From NCBI GenBank assembly GCA_013152765.1, contig JAADFT010000062.1, positions 1 through 7,906 on the forward strand: a stretch of DNA of 7,906 nt, in the 5' to 3' direction. The notes beneath the pieces are model-generated. The model did not search any database and was not told the DNA's origin. It saw nothing but the letters and a program-made list of their open reading frames with translations. Source of the stretch: Calditrichota bacterium. Lineage in GTDB: Bacteria; Zhuqueibacterota; Zhuqueibacteria; Oleimicrobiales; Geothermoviventaceae. The position numbers were made by a program, and so were the translations under genes. Of this stretch, positions 5,844 through 7,906 are shown piece after piece. Each line of letters starts with the position of its first letter. Within the stretch, counting starts at the first letter, position 1.

Positions 5844-7906
5844 ATGCCGAACCTGAAATGGACACTCAGCCGCCTGCGGCAGATGGGAGTGGCAGAGGTA
5901 GGCCACCGGGTGGTGGACGCTGCCCGCACGGTGTGGGAGAGTCTGGCCGCAGCCTCGAGCTGGCCCGAGTGCCCGGAGGAGTGTCTGCGTCTGCTGGGCG
6001 TGCAACGAGCTGAGGAGGCCGTTGAGGCTTTTCGGAAGCGGCTTGGCAACTTGCTACAACTGAGCCCGGCTACGCGCGCCGCTGAAATCGCCGCTGTTCG
6101 GGACCGACCGGAGGCGCAGAGGATCATCCGGCAGGCTGAAGACATTCTGTGCCACCGGGTGACGCTCTTCGGCAGGACCTTTGAGTTCGGTGAAGAAATC
6201 GACTGGCACGCCGACCTGGTGCACGGGCGGAGCATCCCTCTGCGCTTCTACAGCCAGCTCGACTACCGCGACCCGGCCCTGGTCGGCGAGGTGAAGCTGA
6301 CGTGGGAGCTGAATCGCCACCAGCACCTGCTGAGACTGGCCCAGGCTTACCTGCTCACGCAGGACTCGCGCTACGCGCACGAGATTTTCGCGCAGATCGA
6401 GAGCTGGGCGGAAGCAAATCCGCCACTGCGCGGTGTGAACTGGACGCGCGCCCTCGAAATCGGCCTGCGGCTGCTGGCCTGGTCGTGGAGCCTGGCTGCT
6501 GTGAGCGACGTCGAGGGTGTGCCTGCAGAGCGCTGGGCGCGCGTTCTCACGGTCGCCTTTGTGCAGTGGGATTTCCTGAGGCGGCACCTGTCGTACGGCA
6601 GTTCCGCGAACAACCACCTGCTTGGCGAGCTGCTTGGCACCGCGTGGGCCGGGGCTTTCCTTGTGCCGGAGCACGCAGCAGGCGAAACGGTGCAGGATGC
6701 GCTCGACCGGCTCTTTTTGGAAATCAGTCGGCAGGTTTACCCGGACGGGGTTTCACGGGAGCTGAGCGTGTACTACCACGCCTACGTGCTGCTTTACGGA
6801 CTGCTCGGGCTGGTGCTCGCGGAAGCGCTGGGACGCGAAGTTCCGGAGCCTGTGCGCCAGAGACTGCGGGACATGGGCCGTTTCCTGGCTGCAGTTCACC
6901 TGGGAGACGCGGTTTTCCCTTCGCTCGGCGACGACGACGGCGGGCACGTTCTGCCCCTGGCTGCGGAACCCAATCTGCCTGGGGACGCACTTGGTCTCTG
7001 GTCGGTTCTGTTCGGCGAGCCGCTGGTCGAAGATCTTCGCCCGGCTCTGGGACTGGGCTGGTGGCTTCTGGGTTCGGAAGGAATTCAGCCTGCTTCTGGG
7101 ACGCGCGCGCCGGAGGGGTCCGGACAGCAGGGAAAAGGCGCAGCGGACGGTGAAAGCTCTCTTGGCAGCGGTCAGGGCTCGCAACTGTTCATTTTTCGTG
7201 ATGCGGGCTACGTTGTGCACAGGGTTGAGACCGAAGCTGGACCGCACCTTGTCCTGTTCGACGCGGGTCCGCTGGGCGACGACAAACTCGCGGCGCACGG
7301 CCACGCCGACGCTTTGAGCGTGTTTTGGGCTGTGGAGGGAGAGGAAATTCTCGTGGATCCGGGAACGTTCGTCTACGACGGCGACCCGATCTGGCGTGAC
7401 GCGTTCCGCGGTACGCCGGCTCACAACACGGTGACCGTGGACGGCGAGTGGCAGAGTCGCCCCGGAGGCACATTTCTCTGGCTGCACCGGGCGGAGGCGC
7501 GACTCCTGGAGGCAGTGGAGAGAGAAGACGCCGCCTGGATGGTAGGGGAGCACGACGGGTACGGCCGGATCGGGGTCAGGCACCGGCGCGGTGTACTCAG
7601 CATCGGCGGCGAGAAACTTGTTGTGACGGACTGGCTTGACGGCCGAGGCCGCCACAAGCTCGAGCAGCGGTTTCATTTTCCGGACGGCGTCCTCAGCTGG
7701 GATGCAGGCCGACGCGTGGTCCAGATTGATCTGGTGGAACACCGCGTTGTGATCGTGCCGCTGGGTTGGCCTTTTGAACTGGAGGCTCACAGAATGGCTG
7801 GCCCGGACGAGGGTGGCTGGCTGTCGCGGCGCTTCGGAGAAAAGGAACCCGCGGTAACGCTTGTCTTCAGGTACGACGGCGAGCTCCCTGCGGAGCTGGC
7901 GACGCT
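5844..7906 (+). CDS. Heparinase II/III-like polysaccharide lyase, 3'-partial
   Basis: At least 687 residues are encoded, with no stop before the window edge. The frame starts at ATG 5844; the nearest upstream in-frame codon of note is a stop (TGA, 5832-5834), so this is the first start. The N-terminal alpha/alpha-toroid part contains IDWH (119-122), VKLTWELNRHQHL (150-162), NP..GVNW (192-200), SANNHLLGE (254-262) and a Tyr cluster VYYHAY (309-314). The C-terminal beta-sandwich part contains HGHAD (485-489), LVDPGTFVYDG (503-513) and RGTPAHNT (522-529). The family cleaves uronate-containing polysaccharides by beta-elimination using Asn/His, Tyr and His; Asn256 or Asn257, Tyr310 or Tyr311, and His485 or His487 are candidates. 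No signal peptide is visible. Residues 410-447 form a Gly/Ser/Gln/Ala-rich linker between the two parts. In exopolysaccharide loci such proteins may trim or turn over the product. Substrate unknown. Confidence 0.9.
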   Translation, partial: MPNLKWTLSRLRQMGVAEVGHRVVDAARTVWESLAAASSWPECPEECLRLLGVQRAEEAVEAFRKRLGNLLQLSPATRAAEIAAVRDRPEAQRIIRQAEDILCHRVTLFGRTFEFGEEIDWHADLVHGRSIPLRFYSQLDYRDPALVGEVKLTWELNRHQHLLRLAQAYLLTQDSRYAHEIFAQIESWAEANPPLRGVNWTRALEIGLRLLAWSWSLAAVSDVEGVPAERWARVLTVAFVQWDFLRRHLSYGSSANNHLLGELLGTAWAGAFLVPEHAAGETVQDALDRLFLEISRQVYPDGVSRELSVYYHAYVLLYGLLGLVLAEALGREVPEPVRQRLRDMGRFLAAVHLGDAVFPSLGDDDGGHVLPLAAEPNLPGDALGLWSVLFGEPLVEDLRPALGLGWWLLGSEGIQPASGTRAPEGSGQQGKGAADGESSLGSGQGSQLFIFRDAGYVVHRVETEAGPHLVLFDAGPLGDDKLAAHGHADALSVFWAVEGEEILVDPGTFVYDGDPIWRDAFRGTPAHNTVTVDGEWQSRPGGTFLWLHRAEARLLEAVEREDAAWMVGEHDGYGRIGVRHRRGVLSIGGEKLVVTDWLDGRGRHKLEQRFHFPDGVLSWDAGRRVVQIDLVEHRVVIVPLGWPFELEAHRMAGPDEGGWLSRRFGEKEPAVTLVFRYDGELPAELAT
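7071..7184 (+). other. Low-complexity linker within the lyase gene
   Basis: Codons 410-447 of the heparinase-like gene encode a stretch dominated by Gly, Ser, Gln, Ala and Glu, between the helical toroid domain and the beta-sandwich that resumes at LFIFRDAGYVVHR. It stays in frame and breaks no domain motif, so it reads as a flexible hinge rather than a frameshift. Confidence 0.65.

Noticed and set aside
6753..7790. 345-codon open frame on the minus strand, and a 283-codon plus-strand frame at 6302-7153
   Set aside because: Both lie within the heparinase-like gene, whose own frame shows conserved motifs throughout. The translations are Arg/Gly/Ala-rich and family-less, typical of shadow frames.

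Overview
The window is a run of six same-strand (+) protein genes, plus one probable small gene, from a surface or extracellular polysaccharide locus. Base composition is GC-rich (about 60% by eye). Genes are packed tightly, with ATGA start/stop overlaps and Shine-Dalgarno leaders, which fits a bacterium. No rRNA, tRNA, mobile element, CRISPR or taxonomically diagnostic gene is present, so I do not assign a phylum.

Layout. (1) Positions 1-858 hold the 3' part of a NodB-type polysaccharide deacetylase that begins upstream of the window. (2) 855-1973 and 1970-3181 hold two consecutive, distantly similar CelD/BcsL-type (GNAT-fold) acyltransferases. Genes 1-3 are joined by two ATGA overlaps. (3) A 116-bp gap contains two small hairpins and a good ribosome binding site. 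(4) 3298-4476 and 4473-5699 hold two GT-B glycosyltransferases, again joined by ATGA. (5) 5696-5839 holds a 47-codon GTG-initiated reading frame. It overlaps the stop of the second glycosyltransferase, has a GGAGG site 7 nt upstream, and fills almost the whole apparent gap. (6) From 5844 to the window edge runs a heparinase II/III-like polysaccharide lyase gene. It has at least 687 codons and no stop inside the window, and it is the largest gene here.

How they may work together (inference). The two glycosyltransferases would add sugars to a lipid-linked glycan on the cytoplasmic side. The deacetylase would remove N- or O-acetyl groups, and the CelD-like proteins could add other acyl or aminoacyl groups. 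The heparinase-like protein could trim or turn over a uronate-containing product. Flippase, polymerase, priming transferase and export genes are not in the window, and the locus clearly continues on both sides. The family mix is familiar from bacterial exopolysaccharide loci, so I do not claim a wholly new system. The least ordinary points are the small overlapping reading frame, the loss of both glutamates of the EX7E motif in the first glycosyltransferase, the tandem acyltransferases behind a deacetylase, and the low-complexity linker inside the lyase.
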